From the NCBI RefSeq assembly GCF_001761485.1, contig NC_090775.1, positions 2,115,001-2,179,000 on the forward strand: a stretch of 64,000 nt of DNA, in the 5' to 3' direction. The notes under the pieces were generated by a model that saw only the letters and a program-made list of their open reading frames with translations, was not told the origin of the DNA and searched no databases. The stretch's first letter is position 1; every line of letters starts with the position of its first letter. The position numbers were made by a program, and so were the translations under genes. Below, piece after piece: positions 10,002 to 19,461 of this stretch. This DNA is from Yarrowia lipolytica. Taxonomy: Eukaryota > Ascomycota > Dipodascomycetes > Dipodascales.

Positions 10002-11015
10002 CTACAACACAGTCTCCATCTCAACATCATCGTCATCATCGTCTGCACCATCGTCTTCCTCCTGGGCACCTGCAGAATTGGACAGCTGCTTGTACTCCTG
10101 TTGCAGGGAGTATTTCATGGCATAAGGACCAGACTTGTTGAGAACAGCCATGCTATCGAGTACCTCTCGAAGGTACACTTCAGGCTGCTTGGTTCGTTCC
10201 TTAAGACCCTTGAGCGACCAGTAGGGGTACTCTTCGAACAGCTTGAAGAGGATATCCAGAAGCGCAGATCGCTCGATCCGAACGGCCTTTCCGTCCAGCT
10301 TGATATCCTTCTTCTGGGCCTTCATGAAGTGCGACTGAGAGCCAGTGCCACGCAGGTTGGGGGCATTGGAAGAAGCCACCACGCCGGGGAGGTCGTTGAG
10401 CAGAGTGACTCGGGCAGCAGGAGGCTGTTGCAGTCGCTCCTTTCGCTTCTGAATGACCTTTTTGTAATTTGCGTCCTTGAGTGACGGCACAACTGTGCAT
10501 TCGTGGATTACTCGGCCGGCCAGCGCCGTTTTCTTGGGGATTGTTCGTGCAAATGGAAATGCTGATGGCTTTGAGACCTTTCCTGCTGACGATGACGCTG
10601 CCGACGACGACGAGCCGGCTCCACTACTGCCGGCCTCCTCCTTTTCTTTTTCCTTTTCCTTCTTCTGCTCCTTCTCCGTGAACACAAACGTGTTGTTGAC
10701 CACCTCCTTGACGATATCCAACTCATACTCATGTGGAATCTCACTGTTTTCGGGCGTATCACTTAGGCGCAAAGACACCTTTTGTTTCTCGCCGGGAGCT
10801 GTGTTTTCCTTGATCAGCACCTGGCCGAGTCGCTTGTTAGTGTGTTCATCCAGATGGCTCCACTTGTCCACCAAAAACTTGGGCAGTCGCACCAACCATA
10901 CCCGGTTTTCGAGTCCCGCAGTATCCAGGTCGAAAGATCCATCGTCGGCATCAACAGGAGGAGGAGGAATCTTAACATCTTCCTCTTCGGGCTTGACCTC
11001 AGATTTCACGTTCAT
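10002..11015 (-). CDS. TFG2: Transcription initiation factor IIF, beta (RAP30) subunit Tfg2
   Basis: Tfg2 is the small TFIIF subunit. With Tfg1 it escorts RNA polymerase II into the preinitiation complex. The N-terminal dimerisation domain begins at LENRVWLVRLPKFLVDKW. A Lys/Glu and Ser/Ala-rich linker follows, then the C-terminal winged helix (RSALLDILFKLFEEYPYWSL to YLREVLDSMAVLNKSGPYAMKY). An acidic tail of Asp and Glu ends the protein. An in-frame ATG lies 29 codons upstream at 11102. I prefer 11015 because it follows a CA-rich leader and removes an extension that looks unlike the family. Length is then 337 residues. Confidence 0.92.
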   Translation of the reverse strand: MNVKSEVKPEEEDVKIPPPPVDADDGSFDLDTAGLENRVWLVRLPKFLVDKWSHLDEHTNKRLGQVLIKENTAPGEKQKVSLRLSDTPENSEIPHEYELDIVKEVVNNTFVFTEKEQKKEKEKEKEEAGSSGAGSSSSAASSSAGKVSKPSAFPFARTIPKKTALAGRVIHECTVVPSLKDANYKKVIQKRKERLQQPPAARVTLLNDLPGVVASSNAPNLRGTGSQSHFMKAQKKDIKLDGKAVRIERSALLDILFKLFEEYPYWSLKGLKERTKQPEVYLREVLDSMAVLNKSGPYAMKYSLQQEYKQLSNSAGAQEEDDGADDDDDDVEMETVL

Positions 11016-11617
11016 CTTGTCTGTGCGAATGTCGTGAGGAAACGATGATGGAAATGTATCTATCTCGATCAGCGAAACCGCCAAAGTGCTGAGGTTCTGC
11101 ATATATGAACTTTCTTGGTGAAGTTTAAATATGGTACCGTAGGTAATGTATGGACATGTACCTAATGATGGGTGATTGAAGAGTTGCGGGTATAGTTTTT
11201 CCGAGATATTCTTCTCGAATTACTGGTATATATTTGCTAGACTACCTTTTTTCAGTTTTAATGGTCATTGCATGCCCCAATTGTGTGGTCGTGGTGACAG
11301 TTTGGGTTGCTCTCGATGGTCAACTATAGAGCTGTCAAACGAGAGGAATAACAGTTGGAAAGTTAGTTGAAGTATGAGATGCTCCAAGTTCGAGTTCTGT
11401 TCAAGTCGATTCAAACAAAAGCCCCATCTTGACACCAGTTTGGGTCCTCTTTGTGTGCTATAATACGAGTATTAAAGAGGATATTAATCAGCTTGGCCAG
11501 TAACGAAGGTTGAGGAAGGACTTCGGAAGGCTCCAATACCCCATTGTTACTAAGCATTAATGCAAAGCATTATTACTAAGCAAAAAAACTTACATTGTCG
11601 CCACCTTAGTAAGCTGC

Positions 11618-11623
11618 AAAAAA
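11618..11623 (-). terminator. RNA polymerase III T-run terminator of the 5S gene
   Basis: Six consecutive T on the minus strand begin a few bases after the 5S 3' end, the normal Pol III stop signal. Confidence 0.8.
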
Positions 11624-11626
11624 CAG

Positions 11627-11746
11627 AGATTGCAGCACCCAGGATTCTCGTATGGTCTCCCACTACAATACTAACTAGGCTCTCTGGTGCTTGACTATGG
11701 CTGATCGGACGGGAAGCCGTATTTTCACCAGGATATGGCCGCAACC
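11627..11746 (-). rRNA. 5S ribosomal RNA
   Basis: The minus strand reads GGTTGCGGCCATATC at its 5' end, carries CCCGTCCGATCA and GTAGTGGGAGACCATACG, and ends GGTGCTGCAATCT. That is 120 nt, in good alignment with Saccharomyces 5S. Helix II keeps pairing although both sides differ from budding yeast (CTGGTG with CACCAG), which argues for a folded, functional RNA. The GGGTGACC block reads GGGAGACC here. It is not inside an rDNA unit and no tRNA lies directly upstream. Dispersed 5S genes, some fused behind a tRNA, are a known trait of Yarrowia; this one appears to stand alone. Confidence 0.92.
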
Positions 11747-12956
11747 GTTAGGACCAAAAACCGTTAGACTGTTTTGAGAAGACAGATTAGTCACGTGATC
11801 GCAAAAGTTGGTGTCAATTTTAGACCCTTTGAAGGGGGATTTTTGGTATAAGAAAGGGATATGTATGCTAAGCATGACTCTGCGCATGTCTCTGTGCCAC
11901 TCGCAATCAATGATATCGACGAAATATGTTGAAATTGAGACATATTATGATGTTTGGGGTGGATTGTCCAAGTTCCCACTGTACGCACGAGTATGTACTG
12001 TATTCTGGAATATTAGCAATAGTACACACGCAATTGGGCAGCAGAATGATCACAAATGTGCAATTCAATTGAATTTGACCCCATAACCCTCTCCGTATCT
12101 CTCGCGCGCACATCTGCACCGGATCTCCACCTTCATGGTTCCGTTTCTTCCCGCATGTGCTGCTTTGTCGATCAATACAATCAGCCGAGGGTCGGCAATC
12201 ACATTGGGCGTTCTCATAACTGTTGATCCGCTAGCAATAGAGGTCAGCTCACCTTTTTGCCTTTGATCTAACCCAGAAGTCTCGGGTTCAGGCACCCTGA
12301 GACACACAGCTCACCTATACCTGCGCAGCAGAGTTCACCGCCGTTAGACCGAACTGCAATCAAAGTAACTTTCCGAGGAAGAGTTGAGGGGAATATGAGC
12401 GGTCTGTCAGTGAGTGTAGAAGAGACGTATGTAAGAATACATGTACACAAGGTCGAGTTCATCGATGTATCTTAGGTAGTGGCCTCGAGAAGAGATTCAG
12501 AGCTACAAGATGTTGTTTCTGGACGGCATATTTCGAGTGAAGGTCAGAGTTACTTGCGCTTAAAACTAACTAGTTCTATTGTCCTTGTTGAAAGTTACTT
12601 AATATGAACTGAAAAAATCCCATTGGTTGAGTGTGAGGAGAAGTTCGGACTAAAGCAACGAGACGTGGGCAAGAGCGTTACAAGGATAGTATGGAGTCTT
12701 CCAAGAGTGTGAAAATTGCATGTTTGTATCGGAAAAAGGTTTTCTGACTAAGCAACTGCCTCGATTTCTCATTTTCAAGGCGACTTGGTGGTGTCGCCTA
12801 CCTCTCCATATCTGGTCATGGTCGTGCCTCGATAAAGTTGGCAGAGGAAAAAAAGAAGAACGCTGTTTTTAAGGTTGGCACAAAATGTGTTCTGCAGCTG
12901 CATAGATGTATGTGCAGCATCGCAAAAAAACGCTACTTCATTCACAACACACAAAA

Positions 12957-14021
12957 ATGGATTTTGCAGCACTGATTCAGGGCGAAATCTCCAAGAAGAA
13001 AGCTGGAACGGGAGTGGCAGACTACGGCTGTAAGGCAGCGGCTCCCAAGCCCGCCCAGACGACAGTTTCCGACAACTCAGACGACCTCAAGCGCCTGGAA
13101 CGGCTGAAGCAGATGAAGCGACAGAGAGAACTTGACCGGGAAGAAGAGCGACTTGAGCGAGAAGAGGCCAAGAGAGCCAAGCAGGAATCTTTGGCCAAAG
13201 CACCAGCTTCCACAACATCTACCGTATCGACAGAGCATGATGTGGCAACATCGGAACCAATAGAGACAGTGGAAGAAATGGCTGCCAATGACGCGAGAAC
13301 AAACGTGCGAATCGACTGGAGTGACGTAGCCACAAAGAAGGATGCCACAAGGGATTCGGAGACCAAGAAAAAGCTCGCCATGCAGCTGAGAGTGTTTCTG
13401 GCACGGTTATTGAGTGAATGGGAGGGTACTTTGGATAAGGGAGCTGCAGCCCAGGCCAGTGGAGCGGCCGAAGAGGTCTCCGAGGCAGCAAACGCTTACA
13501 AGCGACACACTATCTTCGAAGAAACGCAGACCTCTCTATCTTCTCTCATGGTCTTATTACGACACAATGGTCTCCAAGACGAAGTTCTGGCTATGCTTTC
13601 AAAGGTCATGTACCATGTGCAACATGAGGAACACCACCAGGCCTATGATGTCTATCTTAAATTGTGCATTGGAAACGCCTGTTGGCCCGTTGGAGTGGCT
13701 TCCATTGGCATTCACGCTAGAGCGTCTCAGAACAAGACTATTGCTTCAGCCCGAAACTCGAAGCAGGTGGCACACATTGTCAATGATGATACGAGGCAGT
13801 GGCTTGTGTGCATTAAACGGCTATTGACCTTTGCTGAGGGCTACGAGAGTTGTGTGAGAAAGGCTTTGTTGACTGTTGTGGATATGGAGGATCGGGGGAA
13901 CCGAGTCAACGAACCGCGAGGAAGGGATGTCAAGGGGACAGTCCTGGAGGAGGCTGGGGTTGATGGCAATTCCGAGACTGACCAGAATGCTGAGGTTGAA
14001 CAGAAGGAAGCCTCTGAGTAA
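12957..14021 (+). CDS. PRP18: Pre-mRNA splicing factor Prp18
   Basis: Prp18 acts in the second catalytic step of splicing with Slu7, helping to hold the 3' splice site. The 354-residue product has a charged helical N-terminal region (LKRLERLKQMKRQRELDREE). A low-complexity linker follows, then the Prp18 helical bundle over about residues 170-310. The diagnostic block IGNACWPVGVASIGIHARA lies near residue 236, followed by VAHIVNDDTRQWLVCIKRLLTF. The ATG at 12957 follows an A-rich leader. An upstream non-ATG extension of the frame is not needed. The last 45 residues are acidic and probably disordered. Confidence 0.93.
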   Translation: MDFAALIQGEISKKKAGTGVADYGCKAAAPKPAQTTVSDNSDDLKRLERLKQMKRQRELDREEERLEREEAKRAKQESLAKAPASTTSTVSTEHDVATSEPIETVEEMAANDARTNVRIDWSDVATKKDATRDSETKKKLAMQLRVFLARLLSEWEGTLDKGAAAQASGAAEEVSEAANAYKRHTIFEETQTSLSSLMVLLRHNGLQDEVLAMLSKVMYHVQHEEHHQAYDVYLKLCIGNACWPVGVASIGIHARASQNKTIASARNSKQVAHIVNDDTRQWLVCIKRLLTFAEGYESCVRKALLTVVDMEDRGNRVNEPRGRDVKGTVLEEAGVDGNSETDQNAEVEQKEASE

Positions 14022-14784
14022 GTAACCTCCTGTCCTGTGCTCTGCATCATGGGTCGTGTGTTGATTGCTAGAGAGAAGCTGCTTCCACCCATTAAATTAT
14101 TAATCATTGTATTTTTTGCATTTTGTTGTCTGTTTTGTGAAATGGTTAGTCAGAGTCTCGCCGGGTAGCATTGTATTGTTCTGTCTTGCAATGTAGAGCT
14201 ACAAGCCGTGGGATTGCAGTAAACCAGATCTGTAGACAAGAGGGTAGCAAGACTCATACAAGTAGAACTGCCGGGGCACACAATACATTTTCGGATTGTG
14301 TCAGCTCTTCTTTTTGACTTACTGTCCGTCTGATTACACCATATTCGGGTTGACAATGTCAACTCGTTGCAAGGATGTGTTCTGACAGACATGACAAAAA
14401 GGCATACAAAACCAAATGAGGAGCTTGGTTAAGAGCACAAGCTAGATTGATCTAAAAGATTTCATTCTTTTTCTTTTTTTAATCCCCCTCCTTTCAGATC
14501 TCTTGAAGATGCCATATCTGTTTTCCCCAATTGGACATGTCAATAGAATCCATGCATGGAAGGTCAAAAATTTCCTGAACGGGAACGGACAATGAATCAC
14601 AGAGATGATTCTAGACAAGACCAGTATCGAAGCAATTTGGTAATCACCCAAGTTCATTGACGGATCTGTTTTGAAACGTGAATGTGACAAAGCCTCCCTG
14701 TTGCCTTATGTCTATAAGTAACAGTACAATCCCTCCCGTGAAGTCCATCAAACAGAAAGAACCACTACTACAACAACTAACACA
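14022..14784. other. Intergenic region upstream of the first CVIA mini-gene
   Basis: Contains the PRP18 3' end and the probable promoter of the small gene at 14785. GAATGTGA at 14680-14687 also occurs upstream of the second mini-gene. A TGAAACG just before it resembles the Ste12 pheromone response element TGAAACA; this is inference only. Confidence 0.5.
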
Positions 14785-14898
14785 ATGAGCAAGGCTATCC
14801 CTCGAGCATATGGCACCGACTCCTACCGAGTCAACTCCAACGTTACAATTGTTGGCGGATACCGAACCTTCCAACCCTCCTCTTGTGTGATTGCCTAA
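14785..14898 (+). CDS. Probable a-type mating pheromone precursor, copy 1 (37 residues, CVIA CaaX)
   Basis: A 37-codon gene that opens MSKAIPRAYG and ends GGYRTFQPSSCVIA. The last four residues are a CaaX box identical to that of Saccharomyces a-factor. Precursor length (37) is also like Mfa1/Mfa2 (36 and 38). By analogy Cys34 would be farnesylated, VIA removed and the Cys carboxyl-methylated. The N-terminal cut is unknown; a cut after Asn19 would leave a 15-residue peptide. A CA-rich leader precedes the ATG, as in other genes here. A second gene at 19462 encodes the same peptide with 14 different synonymous codons. That is strong evidence for selection on the protein. Export would be expected through a Ste6-type ABC transporter, not visible in this window. 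Confidence 0.82.
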   Translation: MSKAIPRAYGTDSYRVNSNVTIVGGYRTFQPSSCVIA

Positions 14899-15178
14899 CC
14901 GAGAGTCGAGTTTCAAATCGCACACATGTTGGACATATCGATAATTGATTGGACATATCAAAAAATGACTACCTATGTAGGCTAGTAGACCATGACGTAG
15001 TTGGGCCCGCGATAACATACAGAGACATGCTCTTGAATCTTGGTTCTATTACACATACCTAAGAATACATGAGTTGTACTGTGCAAGACAATGCCTACAA
15101 AGCCCACCCCGACGATAATCAATAAAACAAATGCATTACTCTATCACCTCCTTCCCATCATTGTTCCCCATTGGCCGT

Positions 15179-16531
15179 CTACTTTCGGTTCTTCTTATTA
15201 CTGTTAACGTATCGTCCTCGACCAACCTTGACACCAGTATGTCTGGTAGCTTCTCGAGCAGAACCAGTGGCAGCAAAGGGAGACATGACATTCTCGGCAG
15301 AGCCTCCTCCGATCCAATGATCGAGAATCTTCTCGTTCTGTCGACGCTTCCATTCGTCGCTCTTGATGGCCTTGGCGTACTCCTTCTGGTCCTCTCTCAG
15401 CAACACATCGTTGAACTCGGGCTGTCGCTGGTGTCGACTGTTCTTTGACTGGGGCTTGGGCAGAGTGTACTTGTTGCCTCGGGTCGACCAGTTCATCTTC
15501 TTCTTGAGATGCACCTGGATCTTGCCGTCGTTTCCAACCGTGACGGAACATCGCATCAGCGTGTTTCCTCCACACTTGGGGCAAAAGTGCTTGACGCTAC
15601 CGTCCTTGGGATAGGGCAGAAGATGGAAACATCCATGGCATCGCAGCATGGAGTTTCGGATTCGCTGAATCTGTCGGCCATTGGTAGCGTTCACAAGAAC
15701 CATGCCCATCTTGAGAATGACGTTCTGCATGGCAAAATCACCCGTAGAGGTGGCAGCCAGAATATGTTCAGGTTCGACATCGTCGTCAACAACCTGTCCG
15801 GCATCCTTGATAAGCGACTCCTGCAAGTTCTCGGGAGTGATCCACTCTCCTCCATCACTGTCGTCCTCACTGTCGTACTCAAAGGGAATAGCGGGCTTGT
15901 CCTCCTTGGCAGGCTGGGTGAGACCGGCGTTACCCCAGAAAGTGCTACCTCCAACTTTCTTGCCCTGTTTTCGGGGAGCTCTAGACTTTTTCGTCACAGT
16001 CTCCCATCCATCATCTTCCTCTTCCTTCCCAGGCTCCTCCTGCTCGGGCTCCTGCTCGGGCTCCTGCTCCTGTTCCTGCTCCTGTTCCTTATCCTCCTCA
16101 GACTCGACAGGCTCGGTATCCTCAGCTTGTGTAACCTCCTGGGGCTGCTGCTTCACAGCCTTGAGATGTTCAACCCCACCGTGGAGCTCAACGTCAATCT
16201 CGTATCCCAGAGCAATCAGAGCAATATCGGTGGAAGACAAAACTCCGTAGTCACCGGTCGATCTGGCGACATCGGAAACAGCCTTGACGGAACCGGCCTT
16301 GGGCTGTCGAATGACCAGTCGATCGCCCCATAGCAGCAGGTTGGCTCGAGAATTGTCGTCCTTCAGCTCGGTGATAACTGAGGGAGTGGTGTAGAAATGG
16401 TCGGCCATGTTGTGGAGAGTCTGGAAGGATTGGGTGATAAGAGGTCCCGCATCGAGAACCAACGAGTTAATCTGCTTCTCACCGGAGGCTGTAGATGCCG
16501 GCGTCACGGGTTTCACTTCTTCAGCAGACAT
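15179..16531 (-). CDS. NOB1: 20S pre-rRNA D-site endonuclease Nob1
   Basis: Nob1 makes the final cut that forms the 3' end of 18S rRNA in cytoplasmic pre-40S particles. The 450-residue product starts with a PIN nuclease domain, with first metal-binding Asp27 in SLVLDAGPLI and a later acidic site in SSTDIALIALG. A highly acidic linker (repeated Glu-Gln and Glu-Pro) follows. The zinc ribbon is at about 293-318 (CHGCF, then CPKCGG). A basic C-terminus ends GVKVGRGRYVNSNKKNRK, typical of Nob1. The ATG at 16531 gives a normal N-terminus. The gene is divergent from SGT1. Confidence 0.95.
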   Translation of the reverse strand: MSAEEVKPVTPASTASGEKQINSLVLDAGPLITQSFQTLHNMADHFYTTPSVITELKDDNSRANLLLWGDRLVIRQPKAGSVKAVSDVARSTGDYGVLSSTDIALIALGYEIDVELHGGVEHLKAVKQQPQEVTQAEDTEPVESEEDKEQEQEQEQEPEQEPEQEEPGKEEEDDGWETVTKKSRAPRKQGKKVGGSTFWGNAGLTQPAKEDKPAIPFEYDSEDDSDGGEWITPENLQESLIKDAGQVVDDDVEPEHILAATSTGDFAMQNVILKMGMVLVNATNGRQIQRIRNSMLRCHGCFHLLPYPKDGSVKHFCPKCGGNTLMRCSVTVGNDGKIQVHLKKKMNWSTRGNKYTLPKPQSKNSRHQRQPEFNDVLLREDQKEYAKAIKSDEWKRRQNEKILDHWIGGGSAENVMSPFAATGSAREATRHTGVKVGRGRYVNSNKKNRK

Positions 16532-17373
16532 TTTGTATCAATAAGGGATTCCAAAATGGTTTCGGTGTTGTGTCTGTTCAGGCAACAATTTTTTTTGGAA
16601 GAATCATGTATCTCCATGCATCGAGAGCTTAATTTGGGACTAACAGTGCGCTTAGTAAGCCAATATGAGTAGGACTCGTAGTGACTGTTGGTCCAGCCTT
16701 CTTTGGCGTGGAAGAGGTCCAAGTGATGGAAAAGGGAATTATTATGCTCTCAGTTCTCAGATTCTCCTTTTTAGAAACCCCTAATCTGTATTTGATATCA
16801 TAAAAACTGTCATCTCTGAGGAAGACGACTGGCGGAAGAATGATAAGGTTCCCACACACCTCCATAGTCAACACCATCAGGCCTGATATCTGTAATGGAA
16901 GCTCGTTTATTTGATTTTGATTCTGTAAAGCTGGTGTTGAATCTGACTAAAGTAGCCGCAAATAATACCCTGAAAAAATCTAACGCGATTAGACCAATCC
17001 TGGGCTAGTTCTGGCGATCATATTGTATGAAATCCATCTGCAGGTTCGAGTTTCGTGCAGGTTCGAGTTTCGTGCAGGTTCGAGTTTCGTGCAGGTTCAA
17101 GTCTCGACTGTGATGTTGAATTAGACAGGCGTGATCAGTCTCAACTCATTGTGAAAAGAATGGCGATTTGCACGGCAGTACTTGAACTTTTGGTACTTTG
17201 AATTGCCACTAAAAAGTTTTCGACGCGGTTACTAGGGAGTGCCTTGACCACTCCTCTACTTCCCAATCAACCCAACAAACTTTTGCCTCACATATTGCAT
17301 GCAACACAGTACTGTAACTAACAACTCACAACCATCTTCAGTTATCATAGCTACCACACACGTACACTCCAAC
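16532..17373. other. Divergent intergenic region between NOB1 and SGT1
   Basis: Promoter region for both genes. The only distinctive element is a 17-bp tandem repeat at 17041. Confidence 0.6.
17041..17107. repeat. 17-bp tandem repeat, almost four copies
   Basis: Three perfect copies (17041, 17058, 17075) of a unit starting CAGGTTCGAG, plus a diverged fourth. Each unit contains GGTTCGAG, which looks like a Pol III B box, but there is no tRNA fold around it. It lies about 270 bp upstream of the SGT1 start. Confidence 0.9.
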
Positions 17374-18933
17374 ATGGCTGATAGCGCGCAGAAGGCGTTC
17401 GATGAAAAACGATATGTCGACTCGGTCAAATTGTTCAACGTGTTCATGAAGGATCATCCCAAACGGACCACCCCCGACCACTTCCTACTCCGATCTACTG
17501 CTCTCCTTCGACTGGGCAAAAAAGAGGCTGCTCTGAGAGACGCAGACCGAGCAACTCGTCTAGCATACGCTCAGAAGAGCAATGAGGCGCTTGGAAAGGC
17601 GCAGATGAGACGAGCAGTCACCTATGTGTCTCTCGGAGACAATGCTGCTGCCAAAAAATGTGTGGACTTTGCAGAGACTGCCAACCCCGAAGAGCGCACT
17701 ATCCCTGTATGGAAGGCCAAGATTGGCATGAGCAGCGGTTCCAACGAGGCGTCCGACGTGCCCCAGATTCCCGACATTGACATCTCCTACGTTTGGAAGG
17801 GACCCACAGACGTACCCGTGAAACATGAGGTCAAGCCTGAGGTCAAGAAGACCGAGGCCACTGCTACGACCAACGACACCAACAATGAGACTCAGACACC
17901 AAAGCCTTCTGTCAAGCCTGCTGCCACTCAAGAGACTCCCTTCAAGGTCCCTACTTCTGAGTTCAAGTTTGAGCCCAAACCAGATGTCAAGTCTGATCCT
18001 ATGCCTGCTCCTATGGATGATTCTAAATCCACCGCGTCTTCTCGGTCCGATGAAGCCAACACCTCTTCAATTTCATTTAATGGCCCCAAGGAAGACCTCC
18101 GCACAGACTTCTTCCAATCCAACGAAAAAATCACAGTGTCGATTTACAGAAAAAACACACCAAAGGATGCAAAGTGCGACATCCAGCCTACATCCATTTC
18201 GATCATCTGCTCAATGTACAGTTGGAGCACCCAGTTGTATGCCCCCATTGTGCCCTCTGAGTCCTCCGTGCAGATTTACGGAACCAAAGTTGATTTCACT
18301 TTGATGAAGAAGACACCCGCAAAATGGCCCACCGTCAGTGGAAACGCATCTCTCAATGATGATTCGGAAACCCCTATAAAGTCTCCTAGCAGCACCACAA
18401 AATCTGGACCTTCTCAGATCACTAACATCGACTTCTTCCAAACCCCTACACATATCAACGCCTATCTCTACATGCCCAATCTTGTCGAGTACGAGCCTGC
18501 AGTGATTGGCACACCCTCAAGCTTTACGGTCACATTTACTAACAACAACGATCCCAAAAATTCGTTTGTAAAGACTGTCTTTCTGCATGGGCTCATCGAG
18601 CCTGAGCTGCTGCAGTTCAAGGTGTACCCCACGAAGCTAGAGGTCCAGATGCGAAAGAAGACGTCTGGAAATTGGCCTTCTTTGGAAAAGGGGGTTTCCA
18701 ACACCTCTTCTTCGGCCATTGCTCCTCCCACAACAAAAGATTGGTCCAAGATTCAGATTGAAGACGACTCAGATGACGATCTGAACTCTGAAAACCCAGA
18801 CGACTTTTTCAAGGCTCTTTATGCTGATGCAGACGACGACACGCGACGTGCTATGATGAAAAGTTTCGTTGAGTCTGGAGGCACGTCGCTGAGTACGGAT
18901 TGGGACAAGGTGGAGAAGGGAGAGCATAGCTAG
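17374..18933 (+). CDS. SGT1: Sgt1-type Hsp90 co-chaperone with two CS domains
   Basis: Sgt1 links Hsp90 to Skp1 and is needed for kinetochore assembly and SCF ligases. The 519-residue product has an N-terminal TPR region (about 1-125) and a Pro/Lys/Thr-rich linker. A first CS domain follows at about 240-325 (LRTDFFQSNEKITVSIY, then TKVDFTLMKKTPAKWP). A second CS-like domain is at about 347-436 (ITNIDFFQTPTHINAYLY, then TKLEVQMRKKTSGNWP). The SGS region closes the protein (about 450-519: PDDFFKALYADADDDTRRAMMKSFVESGGTSLS, quoted from separate parts). Budding yeast and animal Sgt1 have one CS domain, so the duplication is unusual. The ATG at 17374 gives MADSAQKAFDEKRY, a normal TPR start. Confidence 0.9.
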   Translation: MADSAQKAFDEKRYVDSVKLFNVFMKDHPKRTTPDHFLLRSTALLRLGKKEAALRDADRATRLAYAQKSNEALGKAQMRRAVTYVSLGDNAAAKKCVDFAETANPEERTIPVWKAKIGMSSGSNEASDVPQIPDIDISYVWKGPTDVPVKHEVKPEVKKTEATATTNDTNNETQTPKPSVKPAATQETPFKVPTSEFKFEPKPDVKSDPMPAPMDDSKSTASSRSDEANTSSISFNGPKEDLRTDFFQSNEKITVSIYRKNTPKDAKCDIQPTSISIICSMYSWSTQLYAPIVPSESSVQIYGTKVDFTLMKKTPAKWPTVSGNASLNDDSETPIKSPSSTTKSGPSQITNIDFFQTPTHINAYLYMPNLVEYEPAVIGTPSSFTVTFTNNNDPKNSFVKTVFLHGLIEPELLQFKVYPTKLEVQMRKKTSGNWPSLEKGVSNTSSSAIAPPTTKDWSKIQIEDDSDDDLNSENPDDFFKALYADADDDTRRAMMKSFVESGGTSLSTDWDKVEKGEHS

Positions 18934-19461
18934 ACTATGATGTAGATAGTGACAAACGTGTCTTTCAAATGATACTGTCTTTCAAACAAGGAGCTCTGCG
19001 TAGTCTTGTATAGATGTGCTTAGGTAGCCATTTGTGGTACAGTACATGCCGTACACTCGAACGATACGATACTGTATATTGGTGTGTAACCGAAAAGGAT
19101 CATTCAAAGCAGCCATTCTGAAGCAATGGCCGTTAAAACAGCTGACATCTAAGCTCCACCTTGCGCCACCTTGCGCCTTTCTATTGAACCTCCCTACTTG
19201 GGTTGCCGGATCTGGACAAGTCAATAGAGCTCCACGCACCCTGCAAGCACGGAAGTATTCAAACAAGAGAATGTGATTGATACTGGAGTTGATACAGTGG
19301 ATGCTGGTGTTAATAGCCGAGATCCCCGCAGTGAGCAGCCGTTATTAGGTCGAGGCCCGCTCAACAGAGGATTATATATAGGTTCTTGCGACCCATCCTA
19401 AAAGTACCAAACAACCACCTCTCTCCCTACAACCACCGTCACCATCATTACCACTATCAAC
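18934..19461. other. Intergenic region upstream of the second CVIA mini-gene
   Basis: Holds the SGT1 3' region and the probable promoter of the small gene at 19462. GAATGTGA occurs at 19269-19276, as it does upstream of copy 1. TATATATA-like sequence lies at about 19373-19381. Confidence 0.5.
19373..19381 (+). promoter_or_regulatory. Probable TATA box of pheromone-like gene copy 2
   Basis: A TATATATAG-like run about 85 bp before the ATG at 19462, with a CA/CT-rich leader between them. Confidence 0.5.

Larger units (their letters stand above)
11016..12956. other. Divergent intergenic region containing a 5S rRNA gene
   Basis: Holds the promoters of TFG2 and PRP18 and a solitary 5S rRNA gene. 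Apart from the 5S gene I recognise nothing. Minus-strand open frames around 12065-12462 were examined and match no family. Confidence 0.6.

Noticed and set aside
12065-12462. Overlapping minus-strand frames that looked like a gene fragment
   Set aside because: Two short frames with no recognisable domain and no connecting splice signals.
17041-17107. tRNA gene at the GGTTCGAG repeats
   Set aside because: Only the B-box-like core repeats; there is no A box, acceptor stem or anticodon arm.
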